From CAYNFR01 sp964396595 (GTDB lineage: Bacteria > Bacteroidota > Bacteroidia > Chitinophagales > Saprospiraceae): a stretch of 64,000 bases of DNA. A model generated the notes under the pieces. That model searched no databases, was not told where the DNA came from, and worked only from the letters and a program-made list of their open reading frames with translations. Where the stretch lies: positions 62,001 to 126,000 of the forward strand of contig CAYNFR010000003.1 in assembly GCA_964396595.1 (NCBI GenBank). Direction: 5' to 3'. Below, in pieces: positions 17,424-26,402 of the stretch. The position numbers were made by a program, and so were the translations under genes. Numbering within the stretch: the stretch's first letter is position 1; each line of letters begins with the position of its first letter.

Positions 17424-18059
17424 ATGTATATGATTCCCATTTTTCCGCTTGAGATAGTCGTCTTTCCTAAGGAAAAACTGCATTTACAGATCTTCGAGCC
17501 TCGATATAAGCAATTGATTATAGATTGTAGAGACGATCCCGGCTTGATATTCGGCATCCCTTACTATAGCCCGGGCCACAATATACGTTATGGAACTTTG
17601 ATGAGATTAACCGAAATAAGCCATACCTACCCCAATGGCAACATGGATATCAAGACCATTGGCCTCAGGCCATTCGAATTGAAGCGACTTGTAAAGACGA
17701 TGCCTGATAAGTTATATTCCGGCGGTTATATAGTGGAGACCTACTGGGAAGAAGAAGGAGATAACTTCTTGAGGTTGAAAATTTTGTCTCACATCAACGA
17801 CTTGTATCAATTAATGAATATTGAAAAAATACCCACTGAATTTTATGGCTCTTTTATCAGCTTTGAAGTAGCGCATAAAGTTGGTCTGAGTAAAGAACAA
17901 GAATATCAACTACTCCAGATGATCTCCGAGGAAGAAAGACAAAGATTCATCATTGACCATCTCGAAAGGATGATACCCACGGTAAAAAATGCCGAGGAAA
18001 TGCGTCGTAAAGTCCAACTAAACGGACACTTTAAAAACATACAGCCGCCCATCTTTTAG
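17424..18059 (+). CDS. LON substrate-binding-domain protein
   Basis: This 211-residue protein consists of the Lon N-terminal substrate-binding domain without the ATPase or protease parts. The start IPIFPLEIVVFPKEKLHLQIFEPRYKQLI is the classic Lon-N opening (two adjacent stretches), followed by a GIPYYSPGHN region and an alpha-helical tail with EEERQRFIIDHLERMIP. Stand-alone Lon-N proteins are common and are thought to bind partly unfolded proteins or regulate proteolysis, without an established activity. Two Met codons (17424, 17430) are possible starts. Confidence 0.85.
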   Translation: MYMIPIFPLEIVVFPKEKLHLQIFEPRYKQLIIDCRDDPGLIFGIPYYSPGHNIRYGTLMRLTEISHTYPNGNMDIKTIGLRPFELKRLVKTMPDKLYSGGYIVETYWEEEGDNFLRLKILSHINDLYQLMNIEKIPTEFYGSFISFEVAHKVGLSKEQEYQLLQMISEEERQRFIIDHLERMIPTVKNAEEMRRKVQLNGHFKNIQPPIF

Positions 18060-18113
18060 TCGGTTTCATCTCATTTTTGGCAATCCGGTTGTTTTACCGT
18101 TATTGTAATTAAT

Positions 18114-18269
18114 CAGCAAGATGCTTTCTGTTCAAAAAATCAGTCAATTTTAAATTAGACAACGCTTCTTTTTGAGCGAATAGTCTCGTCTTCATACGAG
18201 CGCGTAAAAAGTGCGGCAGGATCACAGAAAATTGGCATTTTTTGAGCGAAATTGATCGTGACTGATGAG
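18114..18269 (+). repeat. Dispersed two-block intergenic repeat, copy A
   Basis: Block 1 (18114-18151) matches block 1 of copy B (43391-43428) at 30 of 38 ungapped positions by my count. Block 2 (18224-18269) matches 43499-43544 at 37 of 46. The middle 72 bp is unrelated to the 70-bp middle of copy B. The copy fills most of the 280-bp gap between the LON-domain gene and ggt. The sequence TTTTTGAGCGAA occurs twice inside it (near 18169 and 18239). Function unknown. Confidence 0.6.
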
Positions 18270-18310
18270 TTACCCCTTAATAATGATAGAATCTTCTTGT
18301 ATGCAATCAT

Positions 18311-18318
18311 TACTTTTG
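18311..18318 (+). promoter_or_regulatory. Possible -7 promoter box for gamma-glutamyltransferase
   Basis: TACTTTTG matches TAnnTTTG 21 bp before the ggt start. No TTG at the preferred 19-21 bp upstream spacing was seen (the nearest is 11 bp away), so the assignment is tentative. Confidence 0.28.
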
Positions 18319-18339
18319 AGCTTTTAAAGACTAAAACCT

Positions 18340-20043
18340 ATGCTTAGAACTTTGACCATCGCTGCAATACTTGTATTGGCAGCGTGCCATACAGCACCTA
18401 TAGAACCAAAATTACTCAGTATTGACAAAACCGCTTTTGGCGTTAATGGCGGTCTTGCTTCTGCTCATCCGGTAGCAACCCAGATAGGGCTGGACATATT
18501 AAAAAAAGGCGGCAATGCTATCGATGCGGCTATCGCCACGCAGTTTGCATTAGCCGTATGTTATCCTGTGGCAGGAAATATCGGAGGTGGTGGGTTCATG
18601 GTGATCCGCATGGCTGACGGCACTGTAGATGCCTTGGATTTCAGGGAAATGGGCCCCGGTCTGGCTTCAAGAGATATGTACCTCGATGAAGAAGGCAATG
18701 TCATACCTGGGCTTAGCATCAGCGGTCATCTTGCGTCAGGGGTGCCTGGTGCTGTCGATGGCATGGTTAAAGCATTCAATAAGTATAGTAAGTTGAAAGA
18801 TTGGGCAAGTCTCGTTCAACCGTCAGTTGATATTGCCGCTTACGGCGTAGTATTGACTGAGCGTGAAGCGCGAGGTCTTAATACCAATAAAGAGAATTTT
18901 ATAAAATACAATACCGTCACCCCCCGATTTATCAAAGACACCGAATGGCAAACAGGAGATATCCTTAAGCAACCTGAACTCTCCAGAACACTCGAAAGCA
19001 TCAGAGATAATATGTCCGCTGGTTTTTACACCGGATGGGTAGCGGATTCAATCGTCGCTGAAATGCAACGTGGTGGCGGTATCATAAGCCTAGAAGATCT
19101 CAAAAACTATCAAGCTATATGGCGTAAACCATTGGTAGCCGATTATAAGGGTTATACCATCATATCTATGCCTCCATCAAGTAGTGGCGGTATAGCGCTG
19201 CAGCAGCTGCTGAGTTCCATAGAAGATTTTAACATCGCAGAATATGGTTTTCTTTCCGGCAAGGCAGTGCATCTAATGGTGGAGGCAGAGCGACGTGTAT
19301 ATGCAGACCGAGCCACACATCTCGGCGACGCAGATTTCTATCCTGTGCCTATCGGCCAATTAATCGCTGACGAATATAATCGTCAGCGTATGAAAACATT
19401 TCATCCTAATAAAGCCACACGCAGCACAGATGTTGCAGCAGGAGAAATATCCATCAAAGAAAGTGAGCAGACCACGCACTTCTCTATAGTGGACGGAGAA
19501 GGCAACGCTGTCAGTCTCACCACCACTATCAATACCGGCTATGGCTCTAAAGTAGTAGTGGGTGGCACAGGATTTTTACTTAACAATGAAATGGACGATT
19601 TCAGTTCGAAACCCGGTACACCAAATTTCTTTGGCCTCATCGGCAATGAGGCCAATAGCATTGCACCTCGTAAGAGAATGTTGAGCTCAATGACACCGAC
19701 CATTATCGCTAAAGATAATGATCTACTGATGGTCGTAGGGACACCCGGAGGATCAACCATTATCACACAAGTCTTTCAAGTAATCGTCAATGTACTCGAA
19801 TTTGACATGACTATCACAGAAGCACTTGCCGCATGCCGGTTTCATCATCAATGGCTGCCGGATCAGATTATGGTAGAAAAAGATTGTATAGACACGCTAG
19901 TACGTCAGTCGCTTAGCGAAATGGGACATACTATTGTCGAACGTGGCACGATAGGCCGTGTTGAAGCAATTTTAAAACTCCCAGATGGTCGATACGAGGT
20001 TGCGGCAGATCCTAGAGGAGATGATGCGGCGATGGCATATTAA
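18340..20043 (+). CDS. ggt: Gamma-glutamyltransferase (glutathione hydrolase), lipoprotein form
   Basis: This 567-residue exported Ntn-hydrolase cleaves the gamma-glutamyl bond of glutathione or transfers the glutamyl group. The N-terminus is a lipoprotein signal (LTIAAILVLAAC, Cys16), so the mature enzyme should be anchored facing the periplasm. The proenzyme is expected to cut itself before Thr378 (SEQ/TTHFSIVD), giving a large and a small subunit; Thr378 is the nucleophile. Other conserved parts are GNIGGGGFMVIR near 79-90, PPSSSGGIALQQLL near 278 and GTPGGSTIITQV. Full length for the family. Confidence 0.93.
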   Translation: MLRTLTIAAILVLAACHTAPIEPKLLSIDKTAFGVNGGLASAHPVATQIGLDILKKGGNAIDAAIATQFALAVCYPVAGNIGGGGFMVIRMADGTVDALDFREMGPGLASRDMYLDEEGNVIPGLSISGHLASGVPGAVDGMVKAFNKYSKLKDWASLVQPSVDIAAYGVVLTEREARGLNTNKENFIKYNTVTPRFIKDTEWQTGDILKQPELSRTLESIRDNMSAGFYTGWVADSIVAEMQRGGGIISLEDLKNYQAIWRKPLVADYKGYTIISMPPSSSGGIALQQLLSSIEDFNIAEYGFLSGKAVHLMVEAERRVYADRATHLGDADFYPVPIGQLIADEYNRQRMKTFHPNKATRSTDVAAGEISIKESEQTTHFSIVDGEGNAVSLTTTINTGYGSKVVVGGTGFLLNNEMDDFSSKPGTPNFFGLIGNEANSIAPRKRMLSSMTPTIIAKDNDLLMVVGTPGGSTIITQVFQVIVNVLEFDMTITEALAACRFHHQWLPDQIMVEKDCIDTLVRQSLSEMGHTIVERGTIGRVEAILKLPDGRYEVAADPRGDDAAMAY

Positions 20044-20268
20044 AGCCAAACTCCGATTATGATACAAGATGATGGTAATTCTTATTAGTGATTCCAATGA
20101 TTGTGACTAATCAGAATACAATCAATTTTATTAATACGCTTAGTAAAAATATTGTTTGAATGTGTCATACAACATCGACTAATTGCTTAATACAAGATAC
20201 AAATTAAAAGAAGTGTGAGTCCTCGCATTACTTGATAAGATTCTATCTTTCCGCCTTAATATGCATGA

Positions 20269-21393
20269 TTGGTTTACATAGCACAGACCGTCTTTCTCCT
20301 CTTATTTCCATTGGCTGCCATCATGGCAGCTGACCGATGGATAATTGCCAGAAAAATAAGTACGATAGTCTTGTGTTTTGCGATAGGTATTATTCTGGGA
20401 AACATACCTATTATTCCTTTAAGCGAGCCGGTAGCCGAGATGGCGCGAAACCTTTCTATCATGCTGGCTATGCCTCTCTTACTTTTCTCTTCGGATATCA
20501 GGAGTTGGCTCAAGCAATCCCATGACACGATTATTTCCTATGGGCTCTTCGTCCTTAGTGTCATTTTAGCTACTATCGCAGCAGCATTGTTATTTAGTAA
20601 GACCATAACGCAGCCATTTCTTGCCTCGGGGATGACAGGGGGGATTCTTACCGGAGGAACAGTAAACCTATTTGCTGTAGCCAATGCCCTCGACATAGAC
20701 AGTGAGACTGTAACGCTTGTAAATTCTTCTCAGATATTCTGGGGGGCCATCTACCTGCTATTCCTCCTGACATTCGCACAAAGGCTCTTCAGCCACATCC
20801 TACCCAATAAGACGGGCCAATCAAATGAAAACATAGAAAACGAAGTTCTCGACTATAAAGGCATGAACAGACTTGACATCATAATCGGTGTCGGATGTAG
20901 CATAGCGATTATAGCTATAAGTGCAGCACTATCATTTCTGATCTGGCGGAGACTCAACGATACTTTTGTGATCTTATCCATTACAACATTATCACTGATA
21001 GTTTCTCTTAATCGCCGCATTTCAGAACTCAAAGGACCATTCGAGGTGGGAGATTATTTGTTATTAATATTCGGCGTAGCCGTCGGGATGAGCTCAAATT
21101 TCTACAAGCTGATCATGGAAGGTGGCCCATATATCATCTTCATGGCATCTATTTACCTTGTCGCCGTGTCGATCCATTTAATTCTCTCCCGACTATTATC
21201 CATAGACAGAGACACTTTCATCATCACATCTGCTGCAGGCGTCTATGGCCCTGTATTTATTGTACAGATAGCACGAGCGCTGCGCAATAAGAATATTATA
21301 GTTGGTGGACTAGCTGCTTCCCTCTGCGGTGTAGCGATAGGTACGTACACCGGCCTACTGATAGCCTATATAGCTGAATGGTTGTTGACTTAG
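20269..21393 (+). CDS. DUF819-family multi-pass membrane protein
   Basis: This 374-residue protein has about ten hydrophobic helices. The GMTGGILTGGTVNLFAVANAL stretch (about residues 123-143) and the repeated inverted half near the C-terminus fit the DUF819 (YjcL-like) family of transporter-like proteins with no assigned substrate. The frame opens with TTG at 20269 directly after an in-frame stop. A later Met at 20323 would remove half of the first helix, so the TTG start is preferred. It follows ggt by 225 bp; a joint role in uptake of released amino acids is possible but only a guess. Confidence 0.75.
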   Translation: MVYIAQTVFLLLFPLAAIMAADRWIIARKISTIVLCFAIGIILGNIPIIPLSEPVAEMARNLSIMLAMPLLLFSSDIRSWLKQSHDTIISYGLFVLSVILATIAAALLFSKTITQPFLASGMTGGILTGGTVNLFAVANALDIDSETVTLVNSSQIFWGAIYLLFLLTFAQRLFSHILPNKTGQSNENIENEVLDYKGMNRLDIIIGVGCSIAIIAISAALSFLIWRRLNDTFVILSITTLSLIVSLNRRISELKGPFEVGDYLLLIFGVAVGMSSNFYKLIMEGGPYIIFMASIYLVAVSIHLILSRLLSIDRDTFIITSAAGVYGPVFIVQIARALRNKNIIVGGLAASLCGVAIGTYTGLLIAYIAEWLLT

Positions 21394-21436
21394 AAGTCGC
21401 AGTACGCGCATAGCCATAGCGCTACTTTCTGCATAA

Positions 21437-21533
21437 ACTTAGCGGCTATTGCGTGAAAACCCTTGGCGATCTTCATGTGAAAAAACTTTGCGGCCTTTGT
21501 GTGAAAATTATTTGCAGCATTTACCAGAAAACC
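21437..21533. repeat. Four degenerate tandem ~24-bp repeats in the tail of the GxxExxY remnant
   Basis: Four adjacent units follow the consensus CTTTGCGGCCTTTGTGTGAAAA with 23-25 bp period, for example CTTTGCGGCCTTTGTGTGAAAA, CTTGGCGATCTTCATGTGAAA and CTTAGCGGCTATTGCGTGAAAA. They lie directly after the conserved end of the GxxExxY coding region. From memory, similar sequence follows GxxExxY genes in other Bacteroidota. There are no spacers of unique sequence, so this is not a CRISPR. Confidence 0.7.
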
Positions 21534-21918
21534 CCATAGATTATTCACAATTCTATGGTTTACATCTTTCAATATCTTTATATTGAAATTAATCAATAAA
21601 GCCAGTGCTTTTATCCGACAACGTCAAATTAGTAAGCGTCTAAGCAAAATGTACAGATGCTAAGTTCTCAACAGGCTTTATATCGTCGATTACCATATTT
21701 TCGACTATCAAATCAATTCTAAAGCACACATCCTGCATTACTTCTTTATTAACTAAAGACATAGGGACTTGCGTTTTGACATCAAGCCCCATCTGTTGAA
21801 TAACATGAGCAAATGCTGCTTCATACACCGATTCTAATAATTCCGGCCCAAGCGATCTATGCATTTCCACAGCCGCCCCGTAAATTTTATAGGATAGTTC
21901 ATTTTTGTTCATCATCAC
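21534..21918 (-). pseudogene. Broken GxxExxY-family gene
   Basis: The first part (MMMNKNELSYKIYGAAVEM, then LLESVYEAAFAHVIQQMG and VCFRIDLIVENMVIDDIKPVE) is a GxxExxY protein, a small family of unknown function with a likely nuclease-like fold. It ends early at TAG (21640) where relatives read glutamine (HFAQTLT). A frameshift later, the conserved end reappears in another frame as INFNIKILKDVNHRIVNNL. The signature glycine is also changed (GPELLESVY where GPGLLESVY is usual). One nonsense codon plus one frameshift mark it as dead. The displaced frame runs on through the 24-bp repeats to 21390. Confidence 0.8.
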
Positions 21919-22146
21919 CTATTTTTAAAAAATGAATGGGTTTGATTTTTTTAATTTAATTAAAGTATACAGATACTCAGCATCATCACACAAGTGCGCT
22001 CGTTATGAAACATTCGATTGCTTTTTGAAAACAATATATTTTCATTGAAATTCATGTCCGACAAGGGTTCATTCAGAAAAATATTATCCGTATAGGAAGT
22101 ATAGGAATACAGTAATTGCTTTACTCGGCACACACCTGATTCAGTA

Positions 22147-22599
22147 TCACACACCCACTGTACCCTCCTCTACCACGATCGTTTTAGAAAAACGATCATG
22201 CCATCCCACCGGTCTTGATTGAAATAAAAACGAAACAAATTCTAGCGGAATGGCTCTACAAAATGATCGTTTAGTAATCGTGTCTAGATCAGGGCGGCTG
22301 CCATCTAGATTGACTACACGTGTCTTCGTGAGATATTTCGCCGGACTCTTACCTCCGAGAAGAGATTCAAACAAAATGTAATAGCCTATCAACAAGATGA
22401 TCATAAAAAAATTAAACCGCATCTTACTATCTTCATTTTGCATCACAGCGATCACATCCACACCGTAGGTCGCTGTAACGAATATTATGACAAAGGAAAA
22501 GATAAAAGAGTCAATCAGATAATTGGATATGCGCTTAGCTATACTTGCCGGTACAAGGTTTATTGATTTTGAAGAATCACGTATTTCAATATCATTCAT
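22147..22599 (-). CDS. RDD-family membrane protein
   Basis: This 150-residue protein has the RDD pattern: an Arg near the first helix (PASIAKRISNYLIDSFIFS), two or three transmembrane segments (about 28-46, 62-80), and the GGKSPAKYLTKTRVVNLDG loop followed by an Arg-Asp-rich end (GWHDRFSKT). RDD proteins are small integral membrane proteins, some linked to ion transport, mostly without known function. It lies 8 bp downstream of the MFS gene on the same strand, so they likely share a transcript. The 228-bp gap beyond its stop holds no recognisable gene. Confidence 0.85.
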   Translation of the reverse strand: MNDIEIRDSSKSINLVPASIAKRISNYLIDSFIFSFVIIFVTATYGVDVIAVMQNEDSKMRFNFFMIILLIGYYILFESLLGGKSPAKYLTKTRVVNLDGSRPDLDTITKRSFCRAIPLEFVSFLFQSRPVGWHDRFSKTIVVEEGTVGV

Positions 22600-22607
22600 A
22601 ATTGTAT

Positions 22608-23789
22608 TTATGTAGTAGAAACGGATGCCTGTCCTGTCCTTGGCTCTCTGATAAATATTAAAGCAAAGATCGCCATTATCGCCATGACGAAGAAAGTATA
22701 TTTAAAATTAAACGGGTTATTAGCATAAATCCATGCACCGACCAACGCCCCAAAACCTATCCCAAATTCCAGACCAATAAACAAGGTCGCTAAACCCCTA
22801 CCCCGATCCTCTGCCTTGCTAATATCTATCGTCCATGCAAATACAGCCGGCAACACAATACCTGTCGCAAAGCCCACCAGCCCCGAGCCAATAATGAGCC
22901 AGGCCGGTGTCAGTGCATAACTCAAGACCACATAGGAAACACCTAGTGCCACTGAACCTATCCGCATAGTGATCAATCGCCCCATTATATCAGACACTCT
23001 ACCCATAAAGAGCCGCCCTAGCACCGAGCATAAGGTAAAAGATGATAGGTATAAACCTTTATTTGTGATTTGCAAGAAATCGGACTGATCCGGCACAATG
23101 ATCAGTAATGACCCGTAACCAAAATAACATAATCCGCATACCAATGCCGGCAATAATGTCGGAATATAAATCAACTCTTCCCTTCGCAATTTAAACATTG
23201 AGAGATGGAGCGCACGTGGCTGAGCCAATGTTTCTTCTATACCCCACAGCAAGAGAAGAGCAATGACAGCGATTATAGAGGACACAACAAACATCGTGTT
23301 AAGCCCAAACTGGTTTGTCAAGTAACTGCCTAACAGTGGCGACATAGACGAGCCGAGACTGATACTCATCCCCACTACCCCCATGGCTTCTCCTCTACGA
23401 TACATCGGCACTATATCCGCTACATAAGCAGTCAGCGCCGTCGGCGAAAATCCCGTCGAAAATCCGTGAATGAACCTCAATAACAGAAAGGCATGTACCG
23501 TGAGGACAAAAGGATAAATCAGACTACACACGACACATACCAATATACCAACATAAATAATGGGCTTCCGTCCAATAAGATCCGCCAGCTTACCACTCAA
23601 TGGCCTGGATAAACCGGCTGTTAAGGTAAATAAAGCAATGATCCACCCTTTGTAGTCAGCCCCACCTAATGATTCCAATAGTGACGGCAATTCCGGTATG
23701 ATCATATTAAAGCTCCCACCAAAAAATGCATAGCTCAGACAGATCAGTAAGAAAATCCGCGTGTAGAGTCTTGGGGACGATGAATTCAT
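22608..23789 (-). CDS. Major facilitator superfamily transporter
   Basis: This 393-residue inner-membrane protein has twelve predicted helices. The MFS loop motif between helices 2 and 3 is visible as GKLADLIGRKPIIY, with the second-half copy FMGRVSDIMGRL. The layout fits drug/proton antiporters (DHA1 type): RFIHGFSTGFSPTALTAYVADIVP resembles motif C neighbourhood (two stretches). Substrate unknown. The ATG at 23789 is preferred to the TTG at 23795. The RDD gene follows 8 bp after its stop. Confidence 0.88.
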   Translation of the reverse strand: MNSSSPRLYTRIFLLICLSYAFFGGSFNMIIPELPSLLESLGGADYKGWIIALFTLTAGLSRPLSGKLADLIGRKPIIYVGILVCVVCSLIYPFVLTVHAFLLLRFIHGFSTGFSPTALTAYVADIVPMYRRGEAMGVVGMSISLGSSMSPLLGSYLTNQFGLNTMFVVSSIIAVIALLLLWGIEETLAQPRALHLSMFKLRREELIYIPTLLPALVCGLCYFGYGSLLIIVPDQSDFLQITNKGLYLSSFTLCSVLGRLFMGRVSDIMGRLITMRIGSVALGVSYVVLSYALTPAWLIIGSGLVGFATGIVLPAVFAWTIDISKAEDRGRGLATLFIGLEFGIGFGALVGAWIYANNPFNFKYTFFVMAIMAIFALIFIREPRTGQASVSTT

Positions 23790-24001
23790 GCCCAATATTA
23801 GTGAATGTTTTAGTTCCTTTTCCCGACAGAAAAAGTACTCGAAGACATTACACAGAGAAAATAGTATTGAAATTACGGTGACTTAAGATATTCAACCGTA
23901 CATGACGACTTTATATGGTTAGAAATAGGCATCATAGTTTAACATACTCAAAAGGACATATATATTCAACAGTAAAGCATCTCACTCGGAAATAGAGCCT
24001 C

Positions 24002-24520
24002 CTATTGGCTGTCAGGCTTAAAGTCTAAAGAAGCTGCATTAATGCAATAACGCAGACCCGTGGGTTTAGGACCATCTTCAAATACATGCCCCAGATGCCC
24101 ACCACATCTTCCGCACATCACCTCCATCCTTGCATAACCGATATGATAATCAACATCCTGCGCAATCACATCTTCTCTGACTGGCTTGAAAAAACTTGGC
24201 CATCCGGTGCCTGAGTTAAACTTCGTCGCCGCATCAAACAATGGCAGCGTACAGGCCCGACAAGTATAGACACCTTTGCGTTTTTCCTTATTGAGATCAC
24301 CGGCGAAGGCGCGTTCTGTTCCTTTTTCGCGAAGCACATAATACTCGAAAGGTGTCAATTCCTGTTTCCACTCTTCATCTGATTTTTCGATCGGGATGAT
24401 CTCCTTTGGCAAGGTAGCACTACGTAGCTCAGCGTGCTCAGCAGTCTCCTTGCCACTTTTCTGAGAAAAGCAGGCACTGGCCAATAAAAGCATTAGACTA
24501 AAGGAAAATATATTTTTCAT
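24002..24520 (-). CDS. msrB: Peptide-methionine (R)-S-oxide reductase, lipoprotein form
   Basis: This 172-residue enzyme reduces R-methionine sulfoxide in oxidised proteins. An N-terminal lipobox (MLLLASAC) suggests anchoring in the periplasm. Core motifs: two structural zinc CxxC pairs (CRACTLPLF, CGRCGGHLGH), FNSGTGWPSF and the catalytic cysteine in LRYCINAASL close to the C-terminus. The ATG at 24520 gives a normal signal peptide; a TTG at 24538 would extend it. It lies 29 bp after the membrane-protein gene upstream, so both may be co-transcribed. Confidence 0.93.
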   Translation of the reverse strand: MKNIFSFSLMLLLASACFSQKSGKETAEHAELRSATLPKEIIPIEKSDEEWKQELTPFEYYVLREKGTERAFAGDLNKEKRKGVYTCRACTLPLFDAATKFNSGTGWPSFFKPVREDVIAQDVDYHIGYARMEVMCGRCGGHLGHVFEDGPKPTGLRYCINAASLDFKPDSQ

Positions 24521-24549
24521 TTCTATTCGTATCATCAATTTTAAACAGA

Positions 24550-24999
24550 TTATTCTTCACCACGCATACGCTTATCTTGTTTTTGGGCGATGGTAACAAT
24601 TTTGCGCATCAGACTAACAATGGTCAAGAACACCAAGTAAACAAAACTGAACACCACATATATCCACGCGAATGACTTGGCTTCATAAATACTCAACCCC
24701 GTTACCACATAAGAAAAAAGGCCACCTATGATCACCACCGCTGCATATCCACCAATAGACCTCCCCCAGTATCTGACTTGATCCTTGGTGGACAAGCTAA
24801 GGATACTATTTATCACTGCATAAAATAATGTCATCGCCGCTGACACCGTCCAGGCAAGATGAGATGACACGGCAAAAGCGCCCAATAGCGATGGTAGCCA
24901 AAACAAGAATGTCAATGATGGTATAGCGGCAAGAATGATTATCGCTTGCCATTTGGGATCAATGTCCCGAGCGAACCAACTGTCATCTGCATATGCCAT
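24550..24999 (-). CDS. Small four-helix membrane protein of unknown function
   Basis: I do not recognise this 149-residue protein. It has a short acidic N-terminus (MAYADDSWFARDIDP), four hydrophobic helices (about 18-42, 48-68, 82-103, 110-132) and a basic tail (RKIVTIAQKQDKRMRGEE), a simple positive-inside layout. No metal or catalytic motif is visible. It sits between rimO and msrB on the same strand with short gaps (49 and 29 bp), so the three may form one operon. Confidence 0.65.
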   Translation of the reverse strand: MAYADDSWFARDIDPKWQAIIILAAIPSLTFLFWLPSLLGAFAVSSHLAWTVSAAMTLFYAVINSILSLSTKDQVRYWGRSIGGYAAVVIIGGLFSYVVTGLSIYEAKSFAWIYVVFSFVYLVFLTIVSLMRKIVTIAQKQDKRMRGEE

Positions 25000-25048
25000 A
25001 TCACAGTAACATAGATTAAGAACGATGGTTTTATTTCATATCACTTTA

Positions 25049-26356
25049 TTATACGAGACGGGCGTACAGATCAAATTCTTCTGCGTCAATGATCTCCACA
25101 TTAACAAAATCTCCTTCACGGAGATAGGTGTCAGTAGCCTTGATCAAGACCTCATTGTCAACCTCCGGTGAGTCATATTCTGTCCGCCCGATGTAGTACT
25201 CTCCTTCCTTGCGATCAATCATGATTCTGAGATGCTGACCGATGCGAGCGACATTTTTTTCGAGCGAAATATCCTTTTGCTGTTGCATGAGTTCTTCCAT
25301 TCGCTCGCGCTTAGTTTCGTCTTCCACATTATCCTTCAATTCATAAGCCGTGGTTCCTTCTTCATGACTATAAGCAAAGACCCCCACCCTGTCAAATCGC
25401 TGCTCTGTTACAAAGTCCATTAGATCCTGAAACTCCTCGTCAGTCTCACCTGGAAATCCGATCAAGAAAGTTGTACGCAGGGCAATATTTGGCACTTTTG
25501 TACGGGCTATATCGAGCAATTCTGACATATAAGCACGTGTCGTCTGTCTTCTCATTCGGGTGAGCACAGCATCATTGGCATGTTGGAGAGGTAGGTCTAG
25601 ATACTTGCAGACTTTGGGCAGTGCCGCCATCACATCGAATACCTCTATCGGAAATTTGGCCGGATAGGCATAATGTAATCTTATCCACTCGACCCCCGGC
25701 ACATCATTTAATGCAGTGAGCAGATCATTGAGTGATCTTTTTTTATAAAGATCGAGCCCGTAGTAAGTCAGTTCCTGAGCGATGAGTATGAGCTCTTTAA
25801 CACCCATACTCGCTAGCTGAAAAGCCTCTTTTACTATTTCTTCTATCGGTCTTGATACATGATGTCCACGCATCAGCGGTATGGCACAAAACGAACAGGT
25901 GCGATTGCAGCCTTCACTTATTTTGACATAAGCATAATGCTGCGGTGTGCTGATCTTGCGCTCGCCGATCAGATCGTGCTTATAATCGGCATTAAACTTC
26001 GCGAGCAGGCCGGGCAGCTCCATCGTCCCAAAATAGGCGTCCACCTCTGGTATCTCGCGCTCAAGATCCTCTTTGTAACGATGTGATAGACAGCCTGTTA
26101 CATATAACTTACTGATGTCGCCGCTACTCTTTCGCTCGACGTTTTCGAGTATGGTATTTATTGATTCTTCTTTGGCGGATTCAATAAATCCGCAAGTATT
26201 GACAATGACCACATCCGGCTTATCATCTTCATATTCGTGAAAAGCTCGTATATTATTGCCTTGAAGTTGGGTGACGATATTTTCAGAATCAACGAGATTC
26301 TTGGAACAACCCAATGTGATTACTTGTACCTTCTGTTGTTTTCCCTTTGTCCGCAT
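25049..26356 (-). CDS. rimO: Ribosomal protein S12 methylthiotransferase RimO
   Basis: This radical-SAM enzyme of about 435 residues adds a methylthio group to an aspartate of ribosomal protein S12. Domains in order: UPF0004 domain with the auxiliary cluster cysteines (ITLGCSKNLVD, VNTCGFIESAKEES, VTGCLSHRY), the radical-SAM domain with CNRTCSFC, and a C-terminal TRAM domain. A start at 26440 would overlap the divergent gene; the ATG at 26356 gives the usual short N-terminus. On its strand TATATTTG (26363-26370 in plus coordinates) sits only 6 bp upstream of that ATG. Confidence 0.93.
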   Translation of the reverse strand: MRTKGKQQKVQVITLGCSKNLVDSENIVTQLQGNNIRAFHEYEDDKPDVVIVNTCGFIESAKEESINTILENVERKSSGDISKLYVTGCLSHRYKEDLEREIPEVDAYFGTMELPGLLAKFNADYKHDLIGERKISTPQHYAYVKISEGCNRTCSFCAIPLMRGHHVSRPIEEIVKEAFQLASMGVKELILIAQELTYYGLDLYKKRSLNDLLTALNDVPGVEWIRLHYAYPAKFPIEVFDVMAALPKVCKYLDLPLQHANDAVLTRMRRQTTRAYMSELLDIARTKVPNIALRTTFLIGFPGETDEEFQDLMDFVTEQRFDRVGVFAYSHEEGTTAYELKDNVEDETKRERMEELMQQQKDISLEKNVARIGQHLRIMIDRKEGEYYIGRTEYDSPEVDNEVLIKATDTYLREGDFVNVEIIDAEEFDLYARLV

Positions 26357-26402
26357 AGGCTGCAAATATACGCTCAAGCACATGACATGCGTTTTAAATC
26401 CC

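Noticed and set aside
21437..21533. A CRISPR-like array
   Set aside because: The ~24-bp units are directly adjacent, degenerate and without unique spacers; there are no cas genes nearby.
21960..22154. A 64-codon minus-strand frame between the GxxExxY remnant and the RDD gene
   Set aside because: No start context, composition unlike neighbours, and no recognisable domain.
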